Positions 35,545 through 44,671 are shown, counted from the first letter of the stretch. The stretch is DNA of 64,000 nucleotides from JAEUMY01 sp033764435 (GCA_033764435.1 JANRIX010000033.1:1-64000); one strand, 5' to 3'. A program made the numbers and translations. The notes: a model not told the origin generated them from the sequence alone.

Positions 35545-37701
35545 TCAAGATGTTTCCAATCCCGGTGCGGGGGTCCCGACCGGGAGGGGAAGTGTAATGG
35601 AAACGCATGCCCCCTGCGGACGCACGTTCTCGATGGAAACGCGGCCGTGGTGCTCGTCGATGATCTTCTTCACGATGGCGAGACCGAGCCCCGTTCCCTT
35701 GGGTTTGGTCGTCACGTAGGGTTCGAATATTCGCGTGAGCATGCCGTCGGCGATGCCGCTGCCATTGTCGGCGACGGTGAGCACCACGCCGCCGGACGCG
35801 CGCCGGGTCGCGACGCTGAGCCGCGGCGAGGGTTGTCCGGCCAGCGCATCGACCGCATTCTGCAAGAGGTTGTGCAGCACCTGACGCAGCAGCGCCGCAT
35901 CACCGCGCAGCACCGGCACGGTCTCGTCGAGCGTCATCTCCAGCTTCACCGGCATGGATTCATAGAGCACCATCACCTCGCGCACCAGCTCATTGAGATC
36001 CACATCGGCTTCCGTAAGCCGGGAACTGCGCGAGTAGATGCTGAAGTCATCGACCATGCCTTTCAGCGCGCCAACCTGCGCGACGATGGTCTGCGTGGAG
36101 CGCTTCAGGATGTCCGCTTCTGCCGGGGGCAGGTTGGCAGCGAGCTTGTGCTGCAGTCGCTCGGCGGAGAGCTGTATCGGCGTCAGCGGATTCTTGATCT
36201 CGTGCGCCAGCCGGCGTGCGACCTCGCCCCAGGCGGCGTCGCGCTGCGCCTGGATGAGATGGGTGATGTCGTCGAACACGAGCACGTAGCCCGAGCCGAT
36301 GGACACCGGCAGCCGCGTGCCGCGCATGAGCAACGTGCGCGGACCATCGGGGCGGATGTACTCGACCTGGCGCTCCCAGGCACGTTCGCGTCCGGCCGAG
36401 AACTGGGCCAGCGATTCATCGATGATGGGTTTCAGCTCGGGTGCATGCTGTGGCCATTCGGTCGCGCGCAGTCCATGCAGCAGCTGCGGTTCCACGCCCA
36501 GCATGTCTGCGGCCGCGGCATTGATGGTGTTGAGGTGGTGGCGCTCATCCAGCGTGATCACGCCGGAGCTGAGATTGCCCAGGATGGATTCCAGGTAGGT
36601 CTTGGCGTCTTCCAGTTGCTGCTGGTTGCGGCTCATGGCCTCGGATGCCTCGGCCAGCTGCCGGGTCATGGTGTTGAACGACTGCGTGAGCACGCCAAAC
36701 TCGTCGCGGCTCTTCACCGGATTCAGCTTCGTGTAATCGCCCTTGGCAATGGCGCGCGTGCTCTCGGCCAGCGCGGACAGCGGCGCGGACAGCCGCTCCG
36801 CCAGGAGGAAGGCCAGCACCACAGCAGAGAACAGTGTGAGCAGCAGGGCTAGCGTCAGCGTGAGCCGGAAAATCCAGCGCAGCGAGGTTCTCGCCAGCGC
36901 CAGCGCCTGGTAGTCCTGCAGCCCGGACTCGACCCGCTGGGCCTCGGCCGCCAATTCGGGGGGGGGTGCCTTGAGCGCCTGCAGCCACCGCGTCTCGTCA
37001 TCGCCCGCATAGATGGCGACGGGCGCGATGGCGCGCAGCAGCAAACCGCGATCGGCCACGGCTTCGGTGCGCTTCAGCACCGGGCGCGAAGCCTGCAGCA
37101 GATCCGTCGCCGGCAGCTCTGGCAGGGTGCTGCCGTTGCGAGGATCCGCCGCGCTGTGCGCGATGATCTTGCCCGAGGCGGCGAAGAGCGTGATCTCACT
37201 GAATCCCAACTCGCTGCGCAGGGCATCCAGCGCCGCCTGCTCGCCATTCTTCACATCCGTGAGCCGCAGCGCAGCCATGCCGGTTTTCTGGCCGAGCTCG
37301 TTCAGCAGCGGATCCAGCGCCGACTTCCCGAGCTTGAGACCGGACTCGAGCGCCTGATCCACCGGCACGTTGAACCAGGACTCGATGGAGCGCTCGAAAA
37401 ACTGCAGCGAGACCACGTAGAGCAGCCCACCCGGCACCGTCGCCATCAACGCGAAGACGAACATGAGCCTCAGCGCCAGCTTGGCGCCAAACACGCGCCC
37501 CTTCAGCTTGCGCCAGAGGACGATGATCTGATAGCCGATGAGGCCGAGGAGGCCGAGTGCCACGAACAGGCCGGAGCCGATGAGCCAGGGCAGGTTTTCG
37601 GTGAATTGCGAGTTGTTGGCGCTGGCGCGGGAGAGCAGCACGATGAGCGCGAAGCCCGCCGCCACCAACGCGAAGGTCACGATGCGGATGCCGCGCATCA
37701 T
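35545..37701 (-). CDS. ntrY: NtrY-type membrane sensor histidine kinase
   Basis: A 718-residue kinase. The start at 37701 (MMRGIRIVTFAL) overlaps the DUF4390 stop by four bases and gives a normal N-terminus. Membrane helices are at ~8-28, ~45-65 and ~85-110, with another (~330-350) before the HAMP domain (SAPLSALAESTRAIAKGDY). A PAS domain, the phospho-His (RRLAHEIKNPLTPIQLSAERL) and the ATP-binding domain (NLLQNAVDAL; DNGSGI; GTGLGLAIVKKI) follow. A near copy of the palindrome at 35723 falls on LTRIFEPY. A nine-G run (36958-36966) encodes Pro residues. Confidence 0.93.
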   Translation of the reverse strand: MMRGIRIVTFALVAAGFALIVLLSRASANNSQFTENLPWLIGSGLFVALGLLGLIGYQIIVLWRKLKGRVFGAKLALRLMFVFALMATVPGGLLYVVSLQFFERSIESWFNVPVDQALESGLKLGKSALDPLLNELGQKTGMAALRLTDVKNGEQAALDALRSELGFSEITLFAASGKIIAHSAADPRNGSTLPELPATDLLQASRPVLKRTEAVADRGLLLRAIAPVAIYAGDDETRWLQALKAPPPELAAEAQRVESGLQDYQALALARTSLRWIFRLTLTLALLLTLFSAVVLAFLLAERLSAPLSALAESTRAIAKGDYTKLNPVKSRDEFGVLTQSFNTMTRQLAEASEAMSRNQQQLEDAKTYLESILGNLSSGVITLDERHHLNTINAAAADMLGVEPQLLHGLRATEWPQHAPELKPIIDESLAQFSAGRERAWERQVEYIRPDGPRTLLMRGTRLPVSIGSGYVLVFDDITHLIQAQRDAAWGEVARRLAHEIKNPLTPIQLSAERLQHKLAANLPPAEADILKRSTQTIVAQVGALKGMVDDFSIYSRSSRLTEADVDLNELVREVMVLYESMPVKLEMTLDETVPVLRGDAALLRQVLHNLLQNAVDALAGQPSPRLSVATRRASGGVVLTVADNGSGIADGMLTRIFEPYVTTKPKGTGLGLAIVKKIIDEHHGRVSIENVRPQGACVSITLPLPVGTPAPGLETS
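35723..35734. repeat. One-mismatch copy of the palindrome in ntrY
   Basis: TCGAATATTCGC, one change from the 12-mer. On the coding strand it reads Arg-Ile-Phe-Glu of the conserved RIFEP kinase segment. The change is exactly what keeps Glu instead of Ala, or the match is a coincidence of that conserved motif. Confidence 0.45.
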
Positions 37702-38348
37702 GGCTTGACCTCGCCGGCCGCTGCGTTCAGCGGCGTGAGGGCGGGGGCCAACGACACCTTCACTTCCGGCTGCACAAACGACTTCTGATCCGGCGCCAGC
37801 GTCCAGCGAAACCAATCGGAGGCCAGCGTCCAATCCTTGGACGCGAAGGCGGTGATCTGAAACGGCTTGGGCAACTGCGCCGTGTCCAGCCGCATGCGCA
37901 CCTGAACGTCGTATTTTTCGCCCGGCTTGAAGCTGTCACGGCCGGTGACTGCCCAGCCGCGCACCCGGGCGAGACGGCGTTTCACTTCATCAAACGTCTT
38001 GATCGATTCCGAGAAGTTGCCCACGGACATACGGTATTGCTCGGTGAGAGGCAGGTAGGCGATGCGCCGCTCGCGCTCCGCCTGCACGGTCTTCTTGTCG
38101 AACCAGTACCAGCGCGGGCTCTTGGCCTCGAACTCGATGACGAAATACAGCGGCACGCCGCGGATGACCGCTTCCTGCAGTGTCGGCGTGAACTGGATGT
38201 CGAAATCGGCGGAAAGCTGCCAGCCATCGTCGGCCAGCTCCAGCCGGGCTTCCTTCACGGTGATGCCCTGGTCCGCCGCCTGGGCGGGGGCGATCGGGCC
38301 CGCCAGCACGAGCAGCAGCGCCAGCAGCCACACGACTGGCCACCGCAT
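37698..38348 (-). CDS. DUF4390 exported protein
   Basis: A 216-residue protein with an N-terminal signal peptide (RWPVVWLLALLLVLAGPIAPAQA), so probably periplasmic. The body matches the DUF4390 pattern found just upstream of ntrYX in betaproteobacteria (VKEARLELADDGWQLSADF, WYWFDKK, YRMSVGN, RLDTAQLPKPFQ). The function is unknown; the link with NtrY suggests a role in sensing or in the envelope. The start at 38348 is chosen for the signal peptide, and the stop overlaps ntrY. Confidence 0.85.
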   Translation of the reverse strand: MRWPVVWLLALLLVLAGPIAPAQAADQGITVKEARLELADDGWQLSADFDIQFTPTLQEAVIRGVPLYFVIEFEAKSPRWYWFDKKTVQAERERRIAYLPLTEQYRMSVGNFSESIKTFDEVKRRLARVRGWAVTGRDSFKPGEKYDVQVRMRLDTAQLPKPFQITAFASKDWTLASDWFRWTLAPDQKSFVQPEVKVSLAPALTPLNAAAGEVKP

Positions 38349-38367
38349 GCTGCGTGCCCAGCCCGCC

Positions 38368-39681
38368 TCAGGGCTTGGCGAGCAGCGCATAGAAAAAGCC
38401 GTCGTGGTGGGCATCGGGGAGGAGTTGGCCGTCACGGAAGGTCGGCGCAGGATACGGATGTTGTTCTGGATTCGGGTCCGACAGGGGCAGACGTTGCACC
38501 ACATTTCCCGATGCGGTCTGGGCGTTCATGAAAGCTTCGACGACGCCCTCGTTTTCCTGCCTGAAAATGGAGCAGGTGACGTAGAGCAATCTACCACCGC
38601 TGCCGAGGCATTTCCAGAGCGAGGACAGCAGCGCCACCTGCTGCGCGGCGAACCCGGCGAGATCGCTTTCCCTGCGCAACCACTTGATGTCCGGATGGCG
38701 ACGGATGACGCCCGAGCCAGAGCAGGGCGCATCGACCAGAATGCGGTCGAAGGGCCGGCCGTCCCACCAGCTCTCTGGTTGGACGGCATCGGCAGTGCGA
38801 ATATTCGCACTCAACCCCAGCCGGGCGAGATTGGATTCGATGCGACTCACGCGTTTCGCATCGTTGTCCAGCGCAGTGAGTTCAATGGCGTTGCGCTCCA
38901 GCAGATGGCCGGTTTTGCCGCCGGGTGCGGCACAGGCATCCAGCACCCGCATGCCGTCGGCGGCATCGAGAACGTGTGCGGCGTATTGCGCGCCCGCATC
39001 CTGCACCGAGACTTCGCCTTCGGCAAAACCCGGGATGTCATTCACCGGTCGCGGCGGATCGATACGCAATGCTTCCCCGCCGAGCCGTGTCACCGTGAAG
39101 CCGGCCGCTTCCAGTTTCGCCTGCGCGCTGTCCACAGTGGCCTTGCGAATATTCGCCCGCAGGGTCAGCGGCGGATGCAGCATGGCCGATGCCGCCATCG
39201 CCTCCCAGTCTTGCGAATATTCGCGCTGGATGCGCTTGATCCACCAGCCCGGCAGGTTGTACCGCGCCAGCACGCTCGCGGCACGCATCTCGTCCGGCAG
39301 GTTGTCTTGCTTGCGCTGGAAATTGCGCAGCACGGCATTGACCAACCCCCGCGCCTGCGGCTGGCCCAGCGCGTTGGTGGCCTTCACGGCATGGTCTACG
39401 ATGGCATACGGCTTGGCTCGGCCGAACTGCAATTGCGCCAGCGCGACCTTGAGCAGGCTTTCGATCTCCTCCCGTGCCGGCGTCTTCACCAGCGCCCGGA
39501 GCTCGGCCTCGATGAGGCCGTAGTGCCTGAGCGTGTCGAAGCAGGCTTCGCGGATGGCCCCGCGCTGCTGGGGCGTCAGGCCCGGGTCGGCGGCCAGCGC
39601 GGCATCGAGCGCCTCGTTGAGATTGCGTCCGTTGAGCACCTGGGTGAGGACGCGCGAGGCGGTGAGCTGGGTGGCGAGCAT
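38368..39681 (-). CDS. rsmB: 16S rRNA (cytosine(967)-C(5))-methyltransferase RsmB
   Basis: A 437-residue SAM-dependent rRNA methyltransferase. An N-terminal NusB-like helical domain (~1-140) precedes the Rossmann catalytic part. The SAM loop is LDACAAPGGKTGHLLE. Motif IV is VDAPCSGSGVIRRHPD and the catalytic Cys is in LLYVTCSIF. Three copies of the palindrome fall in the coding sequence: ANIR at 176 and 292, and EYS at about 154-156. At the last site the sequence is REYSQDW where many RsmB proteins have a YP..W segment, so the motif seems to have replaced codons. It starts 47 bases from the divergent GMC gene. Confidence 0.94.
   Translation of the reverse strand: MLATQLTASRVLTQVLNGRNLNEALDAALAADPGLTPQQRGAIREACFDTLRHYGLIEAELRALVKTPAREEIESLLKVALAQLQFGRAKPYAIVDHAVKATNALGQPQARGLVNAVLRNFQRKQDNLPDEMRAASVLARYNLPGWWIKRIQREYSQDWEAMAASAMLHPPLTLRANIRKATVDSAQAKLEAAGFTVTRLGGEALRIDPPRPVNDIPGFAEGEVSVQDAGAQYAAHVLDAADGMRVLDACAAPGGKTGHLLERNAIELTALDNDAKRVSRIESNLARLGLSANIRTADAVQPESWWDGRPFDRILVDAPCSGSGVIRRHPDIKWLRRESDLAGFAAQQVALLSSLWKCLGSGGRLLYVTCSIFRQENEGVVEAFMNAQTASGNVVQRLPLSDPNPEQHPYPAPTFRDGQLLPDAHHDGFFYALLAKP
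38797..38808. repeat. Palindrome GCGAATATTCGC, copy 5
   Basis: Perfect 12-mer in rsmB (ANIR, residue 292). The surrounding bases extend it to an 18-bp perfect palindrome, AGTGCGAATATTCGCACT (38794-38811). Confidence 0.93.
39145..39156. repeat. Palindrome GCGAATATTCGC, copy 6
   Basis: Perfect 12-mer in rsmB, read as ANIR at residues 176-179 in LTLRANIRKATVD, at the start of the methyltransferase domain. Confidence 0.9.
39213..39224. repeat. Palindrome GCGAATATTCGC, copy 7
   Basis: Perfect 12-mer in rsmB, only 68 bases from copy 6. Read in the third frame as Glu-Tyr-Ser in QREYSQDWEAM. Confidence 0.9.
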
Positions 39682-39728
39682 CCCGCGATTTTACGCGTCG
39701 GCGCTAAACTCCCAACGGGAGGACGCGG

Positions 39729-41354
39729 ATGCACAACCTGGAACCCTACGACTACGTCATCGTCGGCGCCGGCAGCGCCGGCTGCGTGCTGGCCAATCGG
39801 CTCACACGCGATGCGAATATTCGCGTGCTGCTCCTCGAAGCCGGCGGACAGGACGACTGGTTCTGGATCGACATCCCGGTGGGCTACCTCTTCACCATCG
39901 GCAATCCGCGCACTGACTGGTGCTTCAAGACATCGACCGAGCCGGGCCTGAACGGCCGCCAGCTGGGTTACGCCCGCGGCCGCGTGCTGGGCGGCTGCTC
40001 CTCCATCAACGCCATGATCTACATGCGCGGCCAGAAGAGCGACTTCGATCACTGGGCGGCGCTGGGCAATCGCGGCTGGGCCTGGGATGACGTGCTGCCG
40101 CTCTTCAAGGGCATGGAAGACTATTTCGCCGGCGCCAATGAATTCCACGGCGCGGGCGGCGAGCTTCGCGTGGAGCCGCCGCGCGTGCAATGGGAGATCC
40201 TCGACGCCTGGCGCAAAGCCGCCGCGCAATGCGGCATCGCCCCCATCGATGAATTCAATCGCGGCGACAACGCCGGCTGCGCGTATTTCCACATGAACCA
40301 GAAACGCGGACAGCGCTGGAGCGCGACGCGCGCATTCCTGCGTCCGGCGCTGACGCGGCCCAATCTCACGGTCATCACCGGCGCCATGGTGAAACGGGTG
40401 CGCACCGAGCAACGCGACGGGCGAATATTCGCAGGCGGCATCGAGTTCCTCCACCCAACGCACGGCGAATGCTTTGCCGAAGCGCGCCGGGAAACCCTGC
40501 TCGCCGCAGGCGCGATCGGCTCGCCGCAGATACTGCAGCTCTCCGGCATCGGCCCTGCATCGCTGCTGGCACAGCACCAGATTCCTGTCGTGCATGACGC
40601 GCCGGGTGTCGGCGCCAACCTGCATGACCATCTGCAAATCCGCATGGTCTACAAGGTGGCGAACACCGTCACGTTGAACCAGCGCGCCAACAGCCTGTGG
40701 GGCAAGGCGGCCATGGGCCTTGAATATCTCTTCTTCAAGACCGGTCCGATGACCATGCCGCCCTCTCAGCTCGGTGCCTTCGCCAAGAGTGATCCCGACC
40801 AGCCCTCGGCCAACATCGAATGGCATGTGCAACCGCTCTCGCTCGACAAGTTTGGCGAGCCCTTGCACACGTTCAATGCGGTGACGCCTTCCGTCTGCAA
40901 CCTGCGCCCCACGTCGCGCGGCCATGTGCAGATCCAGTCGGCCGATCCGGCGGCGCATCCGGAGATCTTCGTCAACTATCTCGCCACGCCTGAAGACCGG
41001 CAGGTCGCGGCCGACGGCATGCGCTTCACCCGCCGCATCATGGCGGCCGAGGCGCTGCGCGAATATTCGCCAGAAGAGTGGAAGCCTGGCCCCGCCATCG
41101 AGACGGATGAGGCGCTCGTGAAAGCCGCCGGCGATCTCGGCACCACCATCTTCCACCCCGTCGGCACCTGCAAGATGGGTCAGGATGCACTGGCCGTGGT
41201 CGACGACACGCTGCGCGTCCATGGCGTGCAGAGTCTGCGCGTAATCGACGCCAGCATCATGCCGCGCATCACCTCGGGCAACACCAACGCGCCGACCTAC
41301 ATGATTGCGGAGAAGGCGGCGCAGTTGATCCTGACATCCGCTACCGAGCATTGA
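39729..41354 (+). CDS. GMC family FAD-dependent oxidoreductase (alcohol/choline dehydrogenase type)
   Basis: A 541-residue flavoenzyme. FAD-binding DYVIVGAGSAGCVLANRL is at the N-terminus and LLLEAGG follows. The GMC signature RGRVLGGCSSINAMIYMRG is complete. The C-terminal catalytic segment is HPVGTCKMG, then LRVIDASIMPRITSGNTNAP. Relatives oxidise alcohols, choline or polyethylene glycol to aldehydes; the substrate is not predictable. It has a GGGAGGA ribosome binding site. Three palindrome copies lie in it (ANIR at 29, RIFA near 231, EYS near 444), spaced about 600 bases. Confidence 0.92.
   Translation: MHNLEPYDYVIVGAGSAGCVLANRLTRDANIRVLLLEAGGQDDWFWIDIPVGYLFTIGNPRTDWCFKTSTEPGLNGRQLGYARGRVLGGCSSINAMIYMRGQKSDFDHWAALGNRGWAWDDVLPLFKGMEDYFAGANEFHGAGGELRVEPPRVQWEILDAWRKAAAQCGIAPIDEFNRGDNAGCAYFHMNQKRGQRWSATRAFLRPALTRPNLTVITGAMVKRVRTEQRDGRIFAGGIEFLHPTHGECFAEARRETLLAAGAIGSPQILQLSGIGPASLLAQHQIPVVHDAPGVGANLHDHLQIRMVYKVANTVTLNQRANSLWGKAAMGLEYLFFKTGPMTMPPSQLGAFAKSDPDQPSANIEWHVQPLSLDKFGEPLHTFNAVTPSVCNLRPTSRGHVQIQSADPAAHPEIFVNYLATPEDRQVAADGMRFTRRIMAAEALREYSPEEWKPGPAIETDEALVKAAGDLGTTIFHPVGTCKMGQDALAVVDDTLRVHGVQSLRVIDASIMPRITSGNTNAPTYMIAEKAAQLILTSATEH
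39813..39824. repeat. Palindrome GCGAATATTCGC, copy 8
   Basis: Perfect 12-mer in the GMC gene (ANIR, residues 29-32) between the FAD loop and the LLLEAGG strand, where relatives have a variable turn of the same length. Confidence 0.9.
40421..40432. repeat. Palindrome GCGAATATTCGC, copy 9
   Basis: Perfect 12-mer in the GMC gene, read as Arg-Ile-Phe-Ala in DGRIFAGGIEF. Confidence 0.9.
41059..41070. repeat. Palindrome GCGAATATTCGC, copy 10
   Basis: Perfect 12-mer in the GMC gene, read as Glu-Tyr-Ser in LREYSPEEW. Confidence 0.9.
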
Positions 41355-41356
41355 TC

Positions 41357-41872
41357 GTGGGAAAAACTACGGCCCTACGCAAGGAAGTTCGTGAGCACTT
41401 TGTAAAGCGCCTGACCCAAGATGGATTTCAGCTATGCGAAGACCATATGCCAAGTCTTCTAGTGCTACGTCGCAGCGTCGGAGATCGTGTGCAATTGCTC
41501 GACATCCTATGGGACAAATATGGAAAGCCGCGATTCGTCATCACTTTCGGCGCATGCCCCAAAGAGGGCATTCAATGTCGAGGCGAACACATCCCCGCCA
41601 ATCGAATGCTCTCGACTTGGTCGCCTCGATACGGCACTCTGCAACCTCGGAAGGGATTCTCTAGCAGAAGCTGGTTCAGACAGGACTATGGCTTGATCGA
41701 GGGCCTGTTCAAACAAGGTGGAAGTCGTTCGCCCCAAGAGGTCGTCTCAGGTCTTCTCAGTTTGTTCCCTGAAGTCGAAGATTATTGGGTATCGGGGGCG
41801 ATTGGGCCACACCTCACCCTCTTCACCAATGACAACGTTCTCGAAAGACCTGTGTCATCACGCCGATCATGA
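41357..41872 (+). CDS. Unknown protein of atypical base composition
   Basis: A 171-residue protein from GTG 41357, three bases after the GMC stop (a TTG at 41351 would overlap that stop). The gene is visibly more AT-rich than its neighbours and uses rarer codons such as CTA and ATA, which suggests recent acquisition. There is no signal peptide or membrane segment. The pattern LRKEVREHFVKRLTQDGFQL, followed by VITFGACPKEG and FPEVEDYWV, recalls small DUF4304-like proteins, but I cannot assign it. No ribosome binding site is obvious. Confidence 0.55.
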   Translation: MGKTTALRKEVREHFVKRLTQDGFQLCEDHMPSLLVLRRSVGDRVQLLDILWDKYGKPRFVITFGACPKEGIQCRGEHIPANRMLSTWSPRYGTLQPRKGFSSRSWFRQDYGLIEGLFKQGGSRSPQEVVSGLLSLFPEVEDYWVSGAIGPHLTLFTNDNVLERPVSSRRS

Positions 41873-41887
41873 ATCAGCGCCTCGCTC

Positions 41888-41899
41888 GCGAATATTCGC
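41888..41899. repeat. Palindrome GCGAATATTCGC, copy 11
   Basis: Perfect 12-mer in the 148-base gap between the unknown gene and the molybdenum hydroxylase small subunit, about 120 bases before the latter's start. Confidence 0.92.
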
Positions 41900-42020
41900 A
41901 ATATGGGCTGATACCGACATCCGGGTTTCCGCCAATTGCTTGTGCCCGGAACCAAGCGCAAAATTCTTCGCCTAACCGCAATCGTCCCAAGCCTCACGCT
42001 CAAACAGCCAGGAGCCTCCC

Positions 42021-42509
42021 ATGATCACACTGCAAGTGAACGGCAAGACCCTCAATCTCGATGTGGAACCGGACATGCCCTTGCTGTGGGCGCTGCGCGA
42101 TGCGGCGGGAATGCTCGGAACCAAGTACGGCTGCGGCATCGCCCAGTGCGGCGCCTGCACGGTGCATGTGGATGGCGAGCCGGTGCGGTCCTGCGTGATG
42201 CCGGTGTCTGCAGTCGCGGGCAAGAAAATCACCACCATCGAAGGCATCTCCGCCAAGGGCATGAACGCGGTGCAGAAGGCCTGGGTCGAGCATGAGGTGC
42301 CGCAGTGCGGCTACTGCCAGACCGGAATGATCATGGCGGCCACCGCCCTGCTTGCAAAAAAGCCGAAGCCCACCGACGCAGACATTGATGACGCCATGAC
42401 CAATCTTTGCCGCTGCGGTACCTATGCCCGCGTGCGCAAGGCCATCCATGCCGCAGCCGCCGATCTCGGCAAGGCGAAGACCGCCAAGCCTGCCGCGCAG
42501 AAAGCTTGA
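42021..42509 (+). CDS. Molybdenum hydroxylase, [2Fe-2S] subunit (IorA-like)
   Basis: A 162-residue electron-transfer subunit. The plant-type ferredoxin Cys pattern is in KYGCGIAQCGACTVHVDGEPVRSC; the second cluster's Cys are in CGYCQTGM and NLCRCGTY. It resembles the alpha subunit of isoquinoline 1-oxidoreductase and aldehyde dehydrogenases of the xanthine oxidase family. The ribosome binding site is CAGGAG. The large subunit follows 11 bases later. Confidence 0.93.
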   Translation: MITLQVNGKTLNLDVEPDMPLLWALRDAAGMLGTKYGCGIAQCGACTVHVDGEPVRSCVMPVSAVAGKKITTIEGISAKGMNAVQKAWVEHEVPQCGYCQTGMIMAATALLAKKPKPTDADIDDAMTNLCRCGTYARVRKAIHAAAADLGKAKTAKPAAQKA

Positions 42510-42520
42510 GGAGAGACGCC

Positions 42521-44671
42521 ATGACCCTCGAACTCTCCCGTCGCGAATTTCTGAAAGCCTCCGCCGCTGTCGGCGGGGGTCTCTCGCTGCAATTTTCCTT
42601 TCCCCTGCTGGCCAAGCCGGGCGCGGCCGCGAAGGCCACCGAAGTCACGGCCTGGGTGGTGATCCATCCGGACGAGACGGTGGCCATCCGCATCGCCCGC
42701 TCGGAAATGGGTCAGGGCACCATGACCGCACTGGCCCAGCTGGTGGCCGAGGAGCTGGAGTGCGATTGGTCCAAGGTCCGGGCCGAGTTCGCCTCGCCCA
42801 ACGAGCATGTGCGGCGCAACCGCATCTGGGGCTCGATGTCCACCGGCGGCAGCGCCGGCGTCAGGGCCTCGCAGGACTATGTGCGCAAGGGCGGCGCGGC
42901 CGCACGGCACATGCTGGTGACGGCAGCGGCCGTGGAGTGGGGTGTACCCACCTATGAATGCACGGTGGACAAAGGCGTCATCACCCATCCGGCAACGAAG
43001 CGCTCGACCACCTACGGCAAGATGGCTGCCAAGGCCGCGACCTATGCGCCGCCGAAAGACATCACGCTGAAGGACCCGAAGGAATGGAAGATCGCCGGCA
43101 AGCCGGTGAAGCGCCTGGACATCCCGGACAAGGTGCTCGGCAAGCCCGTGTTCGGCGTGGATGTGCAGGTGCCGGGCATGCTGCATGCGAGCGTCGCGCA
43201 GTGCCCCGTCTTCGGCGGCAAGGTGAAGAGCGTCGATGCCAGCGCTGCGGAAAAGATGCGCGGCGTGAAAAAGATCGTGCGCGAGGGCAACTTCGTCGCC
43301 GTGGTCGCCGACAACTGGTGGCGCGCCCATCAGGCGTTGAAGCAGGTGAAGATCGAGTGGGACGTGGGCGCCAATGGGGACGTGTCCGATGCCAGCATCG
43401 ACAAGCTCTTCCGTGAAGGCCTGGCTGCGACCAATCTGCCGGAAGCACGCAAGATCGGCAACACCGCCGCCGCGTTCGCCACCGCGGCCAAGGTGATCGA
43501 GGCCGAATATTCCTCGCCGTATCTCAATCACGCCACGATGGAGCCGCAGACCTGCACCGCCTGGTTCAAGCCGGACGGCACGCTGGAGGTGTGGACCTCC
43601 ACGCAGAACGCGGAAGCCTCGATGGCCGCCGCCTCCGAAGTGTCTGGCATTCCCCAGGACAAGATCGAGGTGCACAAGCCCATGCTGGGTGGCGGTTTCG
43701 GCCGGCGCGGCGCGCCGCAGGACTTCGTGCGCCAGGGTGTGGCCATTGCCAAACAGATGCCGGGCACGCCGGTGAAGATGATGTGGAGCCGGGAAGAAGA
43801 CATGCAGCACGGCTTCTATCGCCCGGCCAGCCTGGTGCAGATGAAGGCGGGCCTCGACAGTCAGGGCAACATCGTCGCGATGCACACCAAGATCGCCTGT
43901 CCCTCCATCTTGGCGCTCCTGCGCCCGGAGGGCATCCAGAAGGGCATCGACTTTTCCGCCGTGCGCACCTTCAACGACATGACCTACACCATCCCCAACC
44001 AGCAGGTGGATTACGCCATGCGCAATCCGCACGTGCCGGTGGGCTTCTGGCGCGCGCCCGGCTTGCAGAATGCGCATTACCGCGAATGCTTCATCGATGA
44101 GCTGGCGCATGCGGCGGGCAAGGAGCCGCTGGCGTTCCGTCTCGCGATGATGAAGCCGGACGACAAGAACCGCCGCGTGCTGGAAGCCGCTGCGAAAGCC
44201 GCCAACTGGGGTTCGACGCTGCCCGTCGGCGTGTTCCGCGGCATCGCCCAAGCCGATGGCTTCGGCAGCTTCAGCGCCATGGTCGCGGAAGTATCGGTGA
44301 GCCCGGCGGGTGAGCTGAAGGTGCATCGCATCGTGTTTGCCATCGATTCGGGCCATGTGGTCAACCCGGACACCTGCGCGGCCCAGGCCGAGAGCAATGT
44401 GGTCTACGGTCTTGGCGCGCTCCTGTACCAGTCGCACAAGGTCAAGGACGGGCGCATCCAGGAGTCCAACTTCAACGACTTCCCGCTGCCCAAGCTCACC
44501 GACATGCCCAAGGTCGAAACCGTGCTGGTGCCGTCGGGCGGGTTCTGGGGCGGCCATGGCGAGCCGGGCATCCTGGCGCTCACGCCGGCCATCTGCAATG
44601 CCATCTTCGCCGCCACCGGCAAGCGCATTCGCACGCTGCCGTTGAAGGCGGAGGATTTGAAGAGAGCGTGA
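42521..44671 (+). CDS. Molybdenum hydroxylase, molybdopterin-binding subunit (IorB-like)
   Basis: A 716-residue catalytic subunit exported by the Tat pathway: the signal is SRREFLKASAAVGGGLSL. Start 42521 is preceded by GAGGAGAG. MoCo-binding landmarks are EMGQGTMTALAQLVAEEL, the GGGFGRRGAP loop and WRAPGLQNAH. Relatives of this size oxidise aldehydes or N-heterocycles and pass electrons through the small subunit to cytochromes. The following SoxX-like cytochrome gene is 26 bases away, so electron delivery to it is possible, but that is inference. No palindrome copy lies in it, only the core at 43505. Confidence 0.9.
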   Translation: MTLELSRREFLKASAAVGGGLSLQFSFPLLAKPGAAAKATEVTAWVVIHPDETVAIRIARSEMGQGTMTALAQLVAEELECDWSKVRAEFASPNEHVRRNRIWGSMSTGGSAGVRASQDYVRKGGAAARHMLVTAAAVEWGVPTYECTVDKGVITHPATKRSTTYGKMAAKAATYAPPKDITLKDPKEWKIAGKPVKRLDIPDKVLGKPVFGVDVQVPGMLHASVAQCPVFGGKVKSVDASAAEKMRGVKKIVREGNFVAVVADNWWRAHQALKQVKIEWDVGANGDVSDASIDKLFREGLAATNLPEARKIGNTAAAFATAAKVIEAEYSSPYLNHATMEPQTCTAWFKPDGTLEVWTSTQNAEASMAAASEVSGIPQDKIEVHKPMLGGGFGRRGAPQDFVRQGVAIAKQMPGTPVKMMWSREEDMQHGFYRPASLVQMKAGLDSQGNIVAMHTKIACPSILALLRPEGIQKGIDFSAVRTFNDMTYTIPNQQVDYAMRNPHVPVGFWRAPGLQNAHYRECFIDELAHAAGKEPLAFRLAMMKPDDKNRRVLEAAAKAANWGSTLPVGVFRGIAQADGFGSFSAMVAEVSVSPAGELKVHRIVFAIDSGHVVNPDTCAAQAESNVVYGLGALLYQSHKVKDGRIQESNFNDFPLPKLTDMPKVETVLVPSGGFWGGHGEPGILALTPAICNAIFAATGKRIRTLPLKAEDLKRA

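Noticed and set aside
36958..36966. Run of nine G (C on the coding strand) in ntrY as a phase-variation switch
   Set aside because: It encodes a natural Pro-Pro-Pro stretch in a sensor domain; with no strain comparison there is no sign of variation.
43505..43512. GAATATTC core in the molybdenum hydroxylase gene
   Set aside because: Only the 8-base core matches; the outer GC bases of the palindrome are missing. It encodes the natural EAEYSS segment.
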